Source: Clostridiales bacterium
Lineage (GTDB): Bacteria; Bacillota_A; Clostridia; Oscillospirales; Oscillospiraceae
DNA length: 5,474 nucleotides
Assembly (NCBI GenBank): GCA_022777455.1
Contig: JALFGI010000118.1
Location: 1-5,474 of the forward strand
Reading direction: 5' to 3'
Of this stretch, positions 4,966-5,474 are shown in pieces. Position numbers and translations under genes: made by a program. Below the pieces are notes generated by a model. It made no database searches. It had not been told where the DNA came from and was given only the letters and a program-made list of their open reading frames with translations. Numbering within the stretch: the stretch's first letter is position 1; each line of letters opens with the position of its first letter.

Positions 4966-5474
4966 CTACATTACACTCTTTCGCATGGCCCCGATGGCCC
5001 CTTTCTCCAGCCGGGAGACCTGGGCCTGGGAGATGCCCAGGACATTTGCCACCTCGATCTGGGTTTTCCCGTCGTAAAACCGCAGGGACAGGATCTGCTT
5101 TTCCCGGTCGTTCAGCTCCCGGAAGGCGCTGCGCAGGGCGATGTGCTCCATCCAGTTCAGCTCGGTGTTCCGGTTGTCCATCACCTGATCCATCACCGTC
5201 AGCGGATCGCCCCCGTCGGAATACACCGGGTCGAACAGACTCACCGGTGCGCTCACCGCATCCAGCGCCTGGCTCACCTCCTCCACCGGCAGGGCCAGCT
5301 TCTTTGCAATCTCCTCCAAAGTGGGCTCCCGCCCCAGGGAGGCCATCAGCGCTTCCTTGCACTGCAGCACCCGGTAGGCCACATCCCGAATGGACCGGGA
5401 CACCCGGATGGCCGAGTTGTCCCGCAGATACCGCCGCACCTCCCCGGCGATCATGGGCACGCCATAGGTGGAAA
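4966..5474 (-). CDS. sigG: RNA polymerase sporulation sigma factor sigma-G (5' partial)
   Basis: Sigma-G directs late forespore transcription (spore coat-protecting SASP genes, germination genes) after engulfment. The visible C-terminal part reads in frame from the window edge: STYGVPMIAGEVRRYLRDN, the end of region 2 and start of region 3. It continues with IRVSRSIRDVAYRVLQ and PVSLFDPVYSDGGDPLTVMDQVMD, and then region 4 with LNDREKQILSLRFYDGKTQIEVANVLGISQAQVSRLEK, whose helix-turn-helix reads the -35 element. Wording such as IRRYLRDN, DPVYSDGGDP and ISQAQVSRLEK points to sigma-G rather than sigma-F or sigma-E. About 169 residues are present; the N-terminus and region 2 (-10 recognition) lie beyond 5474. 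The GTG at 5460 is an internal valine codon, not a start. The stop at 4966 is followed by the palindromic element and ylmC. Confidence 0.95.
   Translation of the reverse strand, partial: STYGVPMIAGEVRRYLRDNSAIRVSRSIRDVAYRVLQCKEALMASLGREPTLEEIAKKLALPVEEVSQALDAVSAPVSLFDPVYSDGGDPLTVMDQVMDNRNTELNWMEHIALRSAFRELNDREKQILSLRFYDGKTQIEVANVLGISQAQVSRLEKGAIGAMRKSVM

Overview
The window looks like a chromosomal segment of a GC-rich, endospore-forming, anaerobic Firmicute of class Clostridia, most likely Oscillospiraceae/Ruminococcaceae. The evidence is a sporulation sigma factor (sigma-G) next to a YlmC/YmxH-family sporulation gene, a ferredoxin-type DUF362 protein, a C_GCAxxG_C_C redox protein, strong AGGAGG ribosome sites, and long palindromic intergenic repeats of a kind I associate from memory with gut Clostridia. 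The genus cannot be fixed from this sequence.

Layout from left to right. Bases 1-111 hold the 3' end of a plus-strand gene, closed by a strong terminator at 116-149 that also reads as a terminator on the minus strand. All other genes lie on the minus strand, so in transcription order (right to left) they are: sigG (5' end beyond the window), a 216-bp palindromic element, ylmC, then the rpsB-tsf operon with its own promoter, structured leader and terminator. Next come a second, unrelated 200-bp palindrome and a two-gene operon of a DUF362/ferredoxin protein and a C_GCAxxG_C_C protein. Last are a single arm of the second palindrome and a second copy of the first element.

Functionally there are three blocks: late forespore gene expression (sigG, ylmC), translation (ribosomal protein S2 and elongation factor Ts), and a probable redox pair of unknown substrate (Fe-S protein plus cysteine-motif protein, 14 bases apart).

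The genes belong to known families, and I see no clear new multi-gene system. The less explained material is intergenic. Element 1 occurs twice in direct orientation, with terminal inverted repeats, nested hairpins, a 64-base identical block and a compensatory base-pair change between copies. Element 2 is a separate palindromic family. The DUF362/C_GCAxxG operon and the heavily folded rpsB leader are the other points worth a check.
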